From NCBI GenBank assembly GCA_023436305.1, contig JAEZJQ010000147.1, forward strand, positions 1-28,237: a DNA stretch of 28,237 bases. Direction: 5' to 3'. Made by a program: the position numbers and the translations under genes. Shown here one piece after another: positions 15,970-24,307 of this stretch. Below the pieces are notes generated by a model. That model saw only the letters and a list, made by a program, of their open reading frames with translations. It did no database searches and was not told where the DNA came from. How positions within the stretch are numbered: the stretch's first letter is position 1; each line of letters opens with the position of its first letter. Source of the DNA: Bacillota bacterium. GTDB taxonomy: Bacteria > Bacillota > UBA4882 > UBA8346.

Positions 15970-16995
15970 ATGAGGAGCATGATCGTAACTGCAAAAGCTT
16001 TCCAGGAGTTCATGAATGTTATTTGTAAAGAATTTGACATTCTGATCCCGGCCAAAAAGAACAATGGTGAATATCTTACATTAACATCATATAATCCCAA
16101 TGATGAATGGGTTATTGCGTCCTATCGCCCAATCGATCCTTTGAAGACTTATCTTTATCCCCCCTCCGATCAAGTACTTCCATTAACAGCAACCAATTAT
16201 AAAAAACGAATTATTTTTGGGGTCAAGAATTGTGATTTACATGCTTTAGTTATTCTTGACCGCGCTTTGCTGGATGATAATAATTTTACGGACATAAATT
16301 ATAAAAACCAGCGGGAAGCCACCTATATCATCGGCGCCGATTGCACCGAAATATCCCCCGTTTGCCACTGCAATCTGGTGGGCCTGGAACCCTATCCCGA
16401 ATTCAATTACGACCTTAATATGATTCAAACCGGGGCCGGTTTCCATCTCCAGGCCAAAACCCCCAAAGGCGAGGAACTTATCGGGCTCATGAAACAGTAT
16501 ATTCCATTGAGCGATACCCCCGGGCCGGTTCAAACGGAGATACCCCAAAACCGTAAGCGAATTAAGGAATCATTAACGAAGCAAAACCAAAAGTATTTAT
16601 CGTATCCATTTAATCGCGAAATCGCGGACAGTTTGGGGAATAATCCCTGGCTTGATTTTGCTAAAACTTGTGTTGAATGTGGCGGATGTTGTTATATCTG
16701 TCCGACCTGTTATTGCATTCTCATGAAAGATTTGACTGAAAAGCCAAAGGAATTTCGTAAATTAAAAACCTGGGATTCATGCCAACACACCGGATATGCC
16801 AAAGTAGCCGGAGGCGGATCGCCGCGTCCCATTTTATGGCAACGTTTCCGGCATCGTTATCTCTGCAAGTTTTCCGTTATGGTCGAAAACTTTTCCAAAA
16901 GCGGTTGTACCGGTTGCGGCCGTTGCATCGCAGCCTGCCCCGCCGCCATCGACATCCGCGAGACCGTGGTTTCGAGTAGGGACCAGCAAAAATGA
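15970..16995 (+). CDS. hydB: Sulfhydrogenase beta / AsrA-type iron-sulfur subunit
   Basis: Electron-transfer subunit of 341 residues, resembling the beta subunit of archaeal sulfhydrogenases and anaerobic sulfite reductase subunit A. The N-terminal half has the family's GVKNCDLHA (C88) and DCTEISPVCHC (C125, C132, C134). Two [4Fe-4S] motifs follow: CVECGGCCYICPTCYC (C234 to C249, with extra cysteines) and CTGCGRCIAACP (C313, C316, C319, C323). It should pass electrons between the flavin subunit encoded next and the hydrogenase core. It is first in the operon, behind the structured leader. ATG 15970 is used; ATG 15979 in the same frame sits too close to GAGGAG. An 88-base gap separates it from the next stop-to-start junction, the widest in the operon apart from the one at 23239-23327. 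Confidence 0.88.
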   Translation: MRSMIVTAKAFQEFMNVICKEFDILIPAKKNNGEYLTLTSYNPNDEWVIASYRPIDPLKTYLYPPSDQVLPLTATNYKKRIIFGVKNCDLHALVILDRALLDDNNFTDINYKNQREATYIIGADCTEISPVCHCNLVGLEPYPEFNYDLNMIQTGAGFHLQAKTPKGEELIGLMKQYIPLSDTPGPVQTEIPQNRKRIKESLTKQNQKYLSYPFNREIADSLGNNPWLDFAKTCVECGGCCYICPTCYCILMKDLTEKPKEFRKLKTWDSCQHTGYAKVAGGGSPRPILWQRFRHRYLCKFSVMVENFSKSGCTGCGRCIAACPAAIDIRETVVSSRDQQK

Positions 16996-17017
16996 ACAGT
17001 GTTAAAAAATGCACTGT
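16996..17017. other. Inverted repeat between the beta and gamma subunit genes
   Basis: ACAGTG (16996-17001) and CACTGT (17012-17017) flank an A-rich 10-base centre, immediately after the beta-subunit stop. It could be a small hairpin that adjusts expression between the first two genes, or a protein-binding dyad. No U-tract follows, so it is not a terminator. Confidence 0.3.
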
Positions 17018-17092
17018 AACATAATTATTTATAACCGGGATCCGATTGCTCATTTTTAGCTGTCAATTCATAAATATAGCCGGGTGGAAATG

Positions 17093-17935
17093 ATGAAAGA
17101 TCAAAATCCTTATGAGGTCATTGCGGCGGAAGTCCTTGAAGTAATTCAGGAATCTCCCCGGATCAAAACATTTGTGATGAAGCCGGAAAAGGAATTTCAT
17201 TTTCGGACCGGGCAATTCATTGAAGTAACGGTCCCGGGGGTGGGAGAAGCTCCGTTCACCCCTTCTTGTTCTCATTATCAAAACGATATACTGGAAGTAA
17301 CCATTATGGATACGGGCTTGGTTACCCATCACCTCCACCAGAAAATCGGTAAAAGCGATGTTTTGGGTATTAGAGGCCCTTACGGCAACGCTTATCCGCT
17401 GGACCGGTTTAAAAATCAAAATATCGTAATCCTGGGCGGCGGAGTAGGTCTGGCCCCGCTTCGTTCCTTATTGCTTTCGATGTTGCATGACAGTGAGGAT
17501 TATCAACGAATCTGGGTTTGTTTCGGGTGCCGGACCCCGGAGGATTTCATCTATAAAACGCAATTTGATGACTGGGCCGGGCATAAAAAAGTGGCCCTGC
17601 GCCGTAGTGTTGATAAAGTACCCGAAGGGCAATGCTGGCTCGATAAAGTATATGACAAAGTATGTTTGGTTCCCGGACTTCTCGACGAGGTGGATTTGGA
17701 TGCCGGCTCTGCCATTGCCGTGGTTTGTGGCCCTCCAATCATGATGAAATACGGCACTTTAGCGTTACTCAAGAAAGGGTTTCGCGATGAGAATATTTAT
17801 CTCTCCATGGAAAAAAAGATGTATTGCGGTATCGGACAATGCCGCCATTGTATGATTGATGGATATTACGCTTGCAAGGATGGCCCGGTATTTACTTATG
17901 CACAGTTGAAAGATAAGGAGAATATTTGGGAATGA
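17093..17935 (+). CDS. hydG: FAD/[2Fe-2S] NAD(P)H reductase, sulfhydrogenase gamma / AsrB type
   Basis: Ferredoxin-reductase-fold protein of 280 residues; this is the sulfhydrogenase gamma subunit, not the [FeFe]-hydrogenase maturase of the same symbol. FAD-binding barrel at about 5-105 (FRTGQFIEVTVPG, then PSCS in place of RxYS), NAD(P) domain from 110 (IVILGGGVGLAPLRSLL), VVCGPPIMM at 210-218, and a C-terminal [2Fe-2S] motif with C245, C250, C253 and C261 as in dihydroorotate dehydrogenase electron-transfer subunits. It should exchange electrons with NADH or NADPH and hand them to the beta subunit. ATG 17093 is preferred (GGGTGG five bases before); GTG 17084 is possible. The next gene overlaps by ATGA. 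Confidence 0.9.
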   Translation: MKDQNPYEVIAAEVLEVIQESPRIKTFVMKPEKEFHFRTGQFIEVTVPGVGEAPFTPSCSHYQNDILEVTIMDTGLVTHHLHQKIGKSDVLGIRGPYGNAYPLDRFKNQNIVILGGGVGLAPLRSLLLSMLHDSEDYQRIWVCFGCRTPEDFIYKTQFDDWAGHKKVALRRSVDKVPEGQCWLDKVYDKVCLVPGLLDEVDLDAGSAIAVVCGPPIMMKYGTLALLKKGFRDENIYLSMEKKMYCGIGQCRHCMIDGYYACKDGPVFTYAQLKDKENIWE

Positions 17936-18435
17936 AAAAATTATTCATCGATCTGGTTCAATTATTGCCTCAAAGGAATCAATTGGGTAACATCCAATGT
18001 GAGTATTTGTATCATACTCACAACCGGGGCGAATATGCTTTATTGGAAGCTGTGGAATTTTCAGTGTACTGCCGGCAATGCAAGGAATCCCATTGCATGA
18101 AATCCTGCCCCCGGGAAGCTTTGGAACGGCAAACGAATCATTTAATGAAACGGTATAATATGCGCTGTATCGGTTGCCGTTCTTGTGTTTTATCCTGTCC
18201 TTTCGGGACGATTTTTCCGGAAGTCATGAATTATGTGACTTCCAAGTGTGATTATTGTTTGAATCCATTAAAGGACAATCCGGATTATGTGCCGTTATGC
18301 GTGAAAACCGCGCCCGCCGGAACCTTGCAAATGGTGGAATGCTCCCCGGAAGTTTTAGAGGCCAATGAATTTTTGGTGGGGGATTATTTGCTGGTGAAAA
18401 CTCCAAATTGGCGTTCCAAGGAGAAGTTGGGATGA
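17932..18435 (+). CDS. Ferredoxin-like 4Fe-4S subunit (CooF/HycB/HydN type)
   Basis: Electron-transfer protein of 167 residues with several [4Fe-4S] motifs: C47-x2-C50-x4-C55-x3-C59, C79-x2-C82-x2-C85-x3-C89-P, and a partial third set C106-x2-C109 ... C123. In this family the last motif normally reads CVxxCP; here it is CVKTAP, so one cysteine ligand is an alanine (A127) and that site may hold a [3Fe-4S] cluster or use another ligand such as C137. It likely bridges the HydBG-like module and the hydrogenase core. ATG 17932 overlaps the previous stop, with AAGGAG 11 bases upstream, and its own stop overlaps the next start (ATGA). Confidence 0.85.
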   Translation: MKKLFIDLVQLLPQRNQLGNIQCEYLYHTHNRGEYALLEAVEFSVYCRQCKESHCMKSCPREALERQTNHLMKRYNMRCIGCRSCVLSCPFGTIFPEVMNYVTSKCDYCLNPLKDNPDYVPLCVKTAPAGTLQMVECSPEVLEANEFLVGDYLLVKTPNWRSKEKLG

Positions 18436-19388
18436 TTTTTAAAGAGATTTTTAAAGAGGTTTTTAAAGAGGTCTTTTATTTATTGATTTTTCCCGGTTTT
18501 CTATTTTCCGTCCTGGCGGGTTCATTGATGGCGGCATTCAACCGTAAAGTATCGGCCCGTTTTCAATTCCGGGTGGGTCCTCCTTGGCATCAGAGTATCA
18601 CCGACATCTTAAAACTATTTGGCAAAGAAACCATATTAATTAAGAATTCTTTCATCCCAATATATATAGCGGCGCCTTTGACGGCGGTTGCAGTAACCAC
18701 ATTGGCCTCTTTCATCATCGGTTCGGCGGCGTTTTTAAAGTCGGATAAGGTAGGGGATTTATTGTTCTTTATTTATCTGCTGCTTTTTTTCACGGTGAGC
18801 GTCATCATCGGCGGTTTTTCCTCCCGGAACGTATATGCCGGTTTTGGATCGGGACGGGAGATCAACTTGCTTATCGCCTACGAATTGCCATTTTTCTTGA
18901 GCATCCTTATTCCCATCATTAAGACGGGTTTTATCGTAAAAATTACCGGAATCCTTGACTGGCAGGACACGCACGGGGCAGTCATCGGTTCAGTCTCCGG
19001 ATTGATCGGATTTGCGGTAATGCTCCTTTGCATTCAAGCCAAAATGGGGCTAACGCCTTTCGATGTCTCGGAAGCGGAAACGGAACTGGTGGGCGGCTTC
19101 ATGACCGAGTATAGCGGGCCGTTGCTGGGGTGTTGGAAAATCGCCTATAATATGCTTTATATGATCTTACCGTTAACGGTAGTGGTGTTATTCTTGGGCG
19201 GGGTCACCGGAGCAACGTGGTTGGGAACCTTCATGGGGATTTTAAAGTATCTGGGAGTGATCATTTTAATGATTATTATCCGCAATACCAATCCCCGGCT
19301 CAAAATCAACAGTATCATCCGGTTTTTCTGGAAACCATTGGCGTTTGTCGCTTTACTGGGTGTAATTTTAGCGGTAATAGGAGTCTGA
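18432..19388 (+). CDS. mbhM: NuoH-like membrane anchor of group 4 [NiFe]-hydrogenase (MbhM/EchB/HyfC type)
   Basis: Complex I subunit 1 family, 318 residues with about eight transmembrane helices. It anchors the hydrogenase module and begins the ion path. Family features are ARFQFRVGPPWHQ (42-54), DILKLFGKE (58-66) and the acidic loop LTPFDVSEAETELVGGFMTEYSG. The N-terminus is odd: 12 bases encoding (I/V)FKE are repeated three times in tandem (18435-18470), giving MIFKEIFKEVFKEVF before the first helix. ATG 18432 overlaps the previous stop and has AAGGAG seven bases upstream. The next gene starts one base after its stop. Confidence 0.92.
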   Translation: MIFKEIFKEVFKEVFYLLIFPGFLFSVLAGSLMAAFNRKVSARFQFRVGPPWHQSITDILKLFGKETILIKNSFIPIYIAAPLTAVAVTTLASFIIGSAAFLKSDKVGDLLFFIYLLLFFTVSVIIGGFSSRNVYAGFGSGREINLLIAYELPFFLSILIPIIKTGFIVKITGILDWQDTHGAVIGSVSGLIGFAVMLLCIQAKMGLTPFDVSEAETELVGGFMTEYSGPLLGCWKIAYNMLYMILPLTVVVLFLGGVTGATWLGTFMGILKYLGVIILMIIIRNTNPRLKINSIIRFFWKPLAFVALLGVILAVIGV

Positions 19389-19389
19389 T

Positions 19390-19806
19390 ATGGGATTATA
19401 CAATCGGATCTTAAAAAAATCATTATGGGTGTTTCATGTAAGCGCGGCGCCATGTAATAATTGCGATATCGAACTTCTGGATCTGCTCACTCCCAAATAC
19501 GATATCGAGCGTTTCGGGATTAAACTGGTAGGTTCGGTTCGGCATGCGGATGTGTTGCTGGTCACCGGGCTAGTCAGCAAAAAAATCTCCACCCGGGTCC
19601 GGCGCGTTTATGAGCAAGCCCCGAAACCCATTTTTGTAGTGGCGATAGGCGCATGCCCGGTAGGGGCCGCTACCTTTAAAGACAGTTATACCAAAGCCGG
19701 TCCATTATCGAATATCATTCCGGTGGACATCTATATTCCCGGTTGTCCGCCCAAACCGGAAGAAATGATTAACGGGATTATTCAATTAACGGAGCAATTA
19801 CGATGA
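19390..19806 (+). CDS. mbhJ: [NiFe]-hydrogenase small subunit, NuoB-like (group 4)
   Basis: Protein of 138 residues carrying the proximal [4Fe-4S] cluster next to the active site. Ligands are C22 and C25 (APCNNCDIELL), C89 (GACPVG) and C119 (PGCPPKPEE), all in the NuoB/HycG/EchC pattern. It is short, as in group 4 enzymes, without the C-terminal medial/distal-cluster domain of uptake hydrogenases. Its 3' end overlaps the next gene by ATGA. Confidence 0.94.
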   Translation: MGLYNRILKKSLWVFHVSAAPCNNCDIELLDLLTPKYDIERFGIKLVGSVRHADVLLVTGLVSKKISTRVRRVYEQAPKPIFVVAIGACPVGAATFKDSYTKAGPLSNIIPVDIYIPGCPPKPEEMINGIIQLTEQLR

Positions 19807-20231
19807 CTTATACTGAATTCATGGATAAATATGCCGGCAATATAACGGCCAGCGCGCAAAACGGCCACCGTCTGTATTTCTCCATCCGGGACCGGGATTT
19901 GGTAGAGATAGCCCAATTCCTGATTAAAGAATTGGGGTGCCGCTTATCCACCGCCACCGGAATGGAGGTCTACGATGGAATCGAAGTCATGTACCATTTC
20001 TCCGATGATCGCGAAGGACGCTATTTCTGCCCCACGGTCAAGACCAGCCGGACCAATCCGGTGGTTACTTCCATTACTCCGCTGACCAAGGCCGCTTCCT
20101 GGATCGAGCGGGAGATCCACGACATGTTCGGCGTTGCCTTCCGGGGGCATCCCAATCTTAAGCCGTTGTTAAAAGAGGAAAATGAGGAAATTCCGGAATT
20201 TCCATTACGCATTGAGAGGAAAAACCAATGA
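19803..20231 (+). CDS. mbhK: NuoC-like hydrogenase subunit (MbhK/EchD type)
   Basis: Complex I 30-kDa subunit family, 142 residues. The hallmark segment near the C-terminus is AASWIEREIHDMFGVAFRGHPNLKPLL. It has no cofactor and helps assemble small and large subunits; in some enzymes it is fused to the large subunit (HycE), but here it is separate as in Mbh and Ech. Start ATG 19803 and stop both overlap the neighbouring genes by four bases. Confidence 0.93.
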   Translation: MTYTEFMDKYAGNITASAQNGHRLYFSIRDRDLVEIAQFLIKELGCRLSTATGMEVYDGIEVMYHFSDDREGRYFCPTVKTSRTNPVVTSITPLTKAASWIEREIHDMFGVAFRGHPNLKPLLKEENEEIPEFPLRIERKNQ

Positions 20232-21439
20232 GTAGTCCACAGGAGAGCTATAATCTGCCGATTGGCCCCTTTCATCCTCTACTCGAGGAAGCGGAATACT
20301 TTAAATTGAAAGTGGAAGGCGAAAAGGTCGTCGGTATCGAAATGGAGACCGGTTGGATGCATCGGGGGCTTGAAAAACTTTGCGAACAGAGAACTTTTGA
20401 CCAGGCCATTTTTGCCGTGGAACGGATTTGCGGTATTTGTTCCACCTCCCACCCCCTGGCTCACGCCCATGCTCTGGAGGATGTTGATAAAATAGAGATC
20501 CCGGAGCGCGCCAAGTATATCCGGACTTTAATCGGAGAATTGGAACGGTTGCATAGCCATTTATTGTGGTTGGGTTTGGCCGGGCACTTCATCGGTTACG
20601 ATACCTTGTGGATGTGGGCTTGGAAATACCGGGAACCGGTTCTTGAGTTGATGGAGCTGATTTCCGGAAACCGGAACCATTACGGGATGATTCGGCCCGG
20701 GGGAGTCCGGCGGGATGTGGATGATTCCCTGTTACCGGTGATCAATGAAAAGCTGAACCCCGTTAAGAAGAAAATGGATATGATTATCAAGGCGGCGGGT
20801 GACGATCCGGTCCTCCAAAGCCGTTTGAAAGGTGTGGGAGTGCTTTCCAAGGAAGCCGCCATTGATTACGGCGCTGTCGGACCCACCGCACGCGCTTCGG
20901 GAATAGCCATCGATGTCCGAAAAGACGAACCGATGGCCGCTTACGGAGTGGTTGATTTTAAAGTAATTACCATGAAAAACGGTGATGTTTTCGATAAATT
21001 AGTGGTCCGGGTATTAGAAGTTATAGAATCAATTGGAATTATTGGGCAGGTTACCGCTAGATTGAAGGCCGTCAAAGGACCGTACTACTTGGATATAAAA
21101 GAAATTTCACCAGGGCAGGGAATCGGCAGATACGAGGCCCCCCGGGGCGAGGTTATTCATTACGTGCGTACTGATGGTACCAACCGTTCCGTTAGACATA
21201 AGGTAAGAGCGCCGAGCTATATGAACATTCCAACCTTTGAAGCATCTTGCATCAATCAGCCCTTATCCGACGTCTTGATTACCACCGCTTCCATCGATCC
21301 TTGCTATTGTTGCGCCGAACGGGCGATTCGGCTGGTTGATGACCGTAATCAATCCTTATCCATTGATTTACTGGCCTTATCTCGCCAAAAAACGCTGGAT
21401 CTAAAAAAAGAATGTGACAAAGAGGGCATTTTATGGTAA
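20228..21439 (+). CDS. mbhL: [NiFe]-hydrogenase large subunit, group 4 (NuoD-like), with intact Ni site
   Basis: Catalytic subunit of 403 residues. L1 motif ERICGICSTSHPLAHA gives Ni ligands C68 and C71; L2 motif SIDPCYCCAER gives C359 and C362, with an extra Cys (C361) between them. All four ligands are present, which separates it from NuoD and from Mbx/Mbs sulfur reductases, where ligands are lost. R365 stands where standard hydrogenases have His, as in other group 4 enzymes, and 41 residues follow L2, so processing at a classical His cleavage site is not expected. The start ATG 20228 overlaps the NuoC-like gene by ATGA; its stop overlaps the next gene by seven bases. Ni insertion (hyp) genes are not in the window. 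Confidence 0.95.
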   Translation: MSSPQESYNLPIGPFHPLLEEAEYFKLKVEGEKVVGIEMETGWMHRGLEKLCEQRTFDQAIFAVERICGICSTSHPLAHAHALEDVDKIEIPERAKYIRTLIGELERLHSHLLWLGLAGHFIGYDTLWMWAWKYREPVLELMELISGNRNHYGMIRPGGVRRDVDDSLLPVINEKLNPVKKKMDMIIKAAGDDPVLQSRLKGVGVLSKEAAIDYGAVGPTARASGIAIDVRKDEPMAAYGVVDFKVITMKNGDVFDKLVVRVLEVIESIGIIGQVTARLKAVKGPYYLDIKEISPGQGIGRYEAPRGEVIHYVRTDGTNRSVRHKVRAPSYMNIPTFEASCINQPLSDVLITTASIDPCYCCAERAIRLVDDRNQSLSIDLLALSRQKTLDLKKECDKEGILW

Positions 21440-23238
21440 CCAAACTGCTGTTGTTCATTACTTTAGCCCCAATTATCCTTGGCTTAACCGGGTTCTTCCT
21501 GCCGAACCCGCTTAAAAAAGTATTCGGAGTTATATTACTTTGCGGTAACCTTGGAATCGCGATGCTGCTTTTTACCTATCCGGCATTGGACACTTCCCTT
21601 TTGAAACTGGATGCCCTAGCGCGGTTAATTGTTCTGTTCATTTGTATCTTAGGTTTATTGATTTACATTTACGCCTTGCGGAATACTTCACCGGATTACG
21701 AGGGGAAATCCTTATTACTGATTCTGCTCAGTATCGGTTTAGCCACCGGCGTGGTGATAAGCGGCCAAATGATTTCCTTCGTTATTTTCTGGGGTATTTC
21801 CGGCTTGATGTTATATTTTTATGCCTTGTTAACCGGGACTCCGGAGGGCGGCGCCGCCGCTAAAAAAACTTTTTTAATGGTCGGCGGTTCCGATGTTTTA
21901 TTAATCATCGGTCTGGCGATTATCTGGTTCGATCATCAGGAAAGTTTTCAGCTTTATGGGCCGGCATTGAAAGTTGGCGATTTCTGGTCATTGTTGGCCT
22001 TTTTCTGTCTATTGCTGGCGGCGTTAACCAAAGCGGGCGGATTTCCCATGCATACTTGGGTGCCGGTCTTTGCCGGGAGTTCCCCTATCGAAGGGGTAGC
22101 CATTTTACCGGCATCATTGGATAAATTGTTGGGAATCTATCTGTTGGCCCGGATGTTGAATGGTATTTTCGCGGTGCCATTTGTTTTAAACTTGATAGTG
22201 ATGGTCATCGGGGCTTTAACCATCATTACCGCGGTGATGATGGCCCTTATCCAGCATAACGGACGAAGATTGTTGGGTTATCATGCGGTGAGCCAGGTGG
22301 GATATATGATTTTAGGGATTGGAACCGGCAATCCGGTGGGAATCACAGGCGGCCTTTTTCATTTAATCAATCATACTTTATATAAATCCAACTTGTTTTT
22401 ATCCTTTGGCTCGGTTGAAAAACGAACCGGCACGGCGGAATTGGATAAAATGGGCGGATTAGCGGTAAATATGCCCTGGACATTCATCAGTTCGCTGGTG
22501 GGCGCTTTAGCGATTTCCGGCCTTCCGCCGTTTAACGGTTTTGTATCAAAATGGTTGATTTATCAAAGCTTAGTCATGGGCGCGCAGGAAAAACCCGTTT
22601 GGCTACAAATGGTTTACATTCTCTGCTTAATCATTGCCGTATTCGGCAGTGGACTAACCTTGGCGTCTTTCATGAAATTCTTATATACGATTTATTTCGG
22701 GAAAAACCGGCCGAGTTCCGGGCAAGTAACTGAAATAAGTCCGAATAATTGGCTGGTAACCATCATTTTATCCGCTTTGTGTCTCCTGTTGGGGGTTTTC
22801 GCTTTTCCATTCATGATCAAAGGCTTACTGGGTCCGATTTTAGGTGGAAATATGGAAATCAGTGGCCTGGCACCGGGTTTTTACCAACCTTTTCGTATGC
22901 TCTATCTTCTCATCATCGGATTGGCCGTGGCTGCCTTGGGATATTTTGCATTCCGCAAAATCCGTTTTGACCAAAATTACGTGGGCGGCCAGGAGGATAC
23001 CGGACATTTCACCGCCAACGGCGCCTATTTTTATGATGACATTCGTTTCATGAGTCCCTTAAAAACCATCTATGATTTAGCTTTGAAAAAAACTTTTGAT
23101 ATTTACGATTGGACTGGAAAAATAGTCCATAGTATCGGAATTTTGATTCAAAAATCCCATACCGGTGTTTTAACGACTTATGCCACCTGGGTAATTGTTG
23201 GTTTTATCCTGGTCATGATGATGTTGCTCAGACGGTAG
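21433..23238 (+). CDS. NuoL/antiporter-like membrane subunit with C-terminal extension
   Basis: Proton-conducting-membrane-transporter family, 601 residues and about 14 helices. TM7 lysine K200 is in LTKAGGFPMHTWVP and a TM8 lysine K231 in DKLLGIYLLAR. The TM5 glutamate, normally in a WE(L/I) motif and essential in MrpA, MrpD and NuoL/M/N, is replaced by Gly (FWGISGLMLYFY, G121). After residue about 515 there is a hydrophilic stretch and a last helix, resembling the lateral-helix end of NuoL/HycC. It plays the part of the N-terminal half of MrpA. ATG 21433 overlaps the large-subunit stop. An 89-base gap follows before the next gene. Confidence 0.88.
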   Translation: MVTKLLLFITLAPIILGLTGFFLPNPLKKVFGVILLCGNLGIAMLLFTYPALDTSLLKLDALARLIVLFICILGLLIYIYALRNTSPDYEGKSLLLILLSIGLATGVVISGQMISFVIFWGISGLMLYFYALLTGTPEGGAAAKKTFLMVGGSDVLLIIGLAIIWFDHQESFQLYGPALKVGDFWSLLAFFCLLLAALTKAGGFPMHTWVPVFAGSSPIEGVAILPASLDKLLGIYLLARMLNGIFAVPFVLNLIVMVIGALTIITAVMMALIQHNGRRLLGYHAVSQVGYMILGIGTGNPVGITGGLFHLINHTLYKSNLFLSFGSVEKRTGTAELDKMGGLAVNMPWTFISSLVGALAISGLPPFNGFVSKWLIYQSLVMGAQEKPVWLQMVYILCLIIAVFGSGLTLASFMKFLYTIYFGKNRPSSGQVTEISPNNWLVTIILSALCLLLGVFAFPFMIKGLLGPILGGNMEISGLAPGFYQPFRMLYLLIIGLAVAALGYFAFRKIRFDQNYVGGQEDTGHFTANGAYFYDDIRFMSPLKTIYDLALKKTFDIYDWTGKIVHSIGILIQKSHTGVLTTYATWVIVGFILVMMMLLRR

Positions 23239-23327
23239 TCTTCTATCCAAACATACTAAATCCGATACGGGTTCGGTGTAAATAAAGAAAATCATGGAAT
23301 TGATATAAATCATCGGGGGGTGCTCTT

Positions 23328-23867
23328 ATGCCCGTAGATATTTGGATTAGCGGATTACTGGCAATCATGATCGTGGGGGCTATACTCTGTCTTGAGATCA
23401 AAGACACCCTATCCTCCATAATCATTCTGGGAATGGTGGGATTGGGTTTATCGTTGGCTTTTTTAATTTTACAGGCTCCGGATCTGGCATTGGCGCAATT
23501 TATTTATGAGATTTTAATTCTGGGCCTGGCTTTTACCGTGATGAACCGAATGAAACCGGATAATGAAAGTATACAATTACCGGACGGTATTGTCCGAAAA
23601 ATCAACACGATTTTCATACTCACAATTATTCTTGGAATGGGCTATTTTGCATTGAAAGATTTACCCGCCTTCGGTAATCATTCGCTTAAAAACGCCGAAC
23701 ATTATGTGACCCACGGCGCTCAAGAAACGGGGGCCACGAATCTGGTTGCCGGGATTATCCTGGATTATCGTGTTTATGATACTTTTGGTGAAGCAATTAT
23801 AATTTTTACGGGCATTTTGGGCGCGCTGACCATCACCCGTAATATGGGAAGGAAAGACCATGGATAA
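23328..23867 (+). CDS. MbhD/MbhE-like protein (C-terminal part of MrpA as a separate gene)
   Basis: Membrane protein of 179 residues with about five helices. The first part (1-75) is DUF4040/MbhD-like: LEIKDTLSSIIILGMVGLG, then LQAPDLALAQFIYEILI with a conserved acidic residue. The second part (about 95-175) is MbhE-like: ETGATNLVAGIILDYRVYDTFGEA then FTGILGALTI. In canonical Mrp these two modules form the C-terminal end of MrpA; in Mbh they are two genes, and here one gene. ATG 23328 has GGGGGTG about six bases upstream. It overlaps the next gene by eight bases. Confidence 0.88.
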   Translation: MPVDIWISGLLAIMIVGAILCLEIKDTLSSIIILGMVGLGLSLAFLILQAPDLALAQFIYEILILGLAFTVMNRMKPDNESIQLPDGIVRKINTIFILTIILGMGYFALKDLPAFGNHSLKNAEHYVTHGAQETGATNLVAGIILDYRVYDTFGEAIIIFTGILGALTITRNMGRKDHG

Positions 23868-24303
23868 TAAAACCGGTGGCATGTCAATTATTGTAAAAAC
23901 AACCGCCCGCTTAAGCGCCTGGTTCATCCTGCTTTATGGCTTTTATTTGGTGGTTCACGGACACATCGCTTCCGGAGGCGGTTTCGCGGGTGGATTAATG
24001 ATAGCGCTGGCCTTTATCCACTTGATTCTGGCGTATGGCAGGGAATATATTCGCCGGCGAATGAATCCGGAGTGGCTCCGGAAATTGATGGCCAGCGGAA
24101 TTTTCGGTTTTCTGCTAATCGGTTGGCTCGGATTACTGATTGCCGGGAAGTTTTTCGTAAACTTTTTGGCCAAAGGGCATCATTTTAAAATCTTATCGGG
24201 AGGCACCATTCCCTTAATCAATCTTTGCATCGGATTGAATGTCGGCATATTGTTGTACATCGGTTTTTATTACCTGGTGGAGTTTCGCAGTCAAGGGAGG
24301 TAA
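23860..24303 (+). CDS. mrpB: MrpB/MnhB-family antiporter subunit (MbhF-like)
   Basis: Protein of 147 residues with four predicted helices, MnhB domain. The signature lies at the second helix: HIASGGGFAGGLMIALAFI, followed by a loop and NLCIGLNVGILLYIGFYYL near the end. It is a structural part of the cation-translocating module. Start ATG 23860 overlaps the preceding stop by eight bases. GGGAGG at its 3' end is the ribosome site of mrpC. Confidence 0.93.
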   Translation: MDNKTGGMSIIVKTTARLSAWFILLYGFYLVVHGHIASGGGFAGGLMIALAFIHLILAYGREYIRRRMNPEWLRKLMASGIFGFLLIGWLGLLIAGKFFVNFLAKGHHFKILSGGTIPLINLCIGLNVGILLYIGFYYLVEFRSQGR

Positions 24304-24307
24304 AACC

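Noticed and set aside
20228..21439. Reading the NuoD-like protein as complex I or Mbx/Mbs
   Set aside because: All four Ni-binding cysteines are present, so a [NiFe]-hydrogenase is the better reading.
23239..23327. Possible operon break between the NuoL-like and MbhD/E-like genes
   Set aside because: The 89-base gap has no terminator or clear promoter, only the next ribosome site; the genes belong to one complex.
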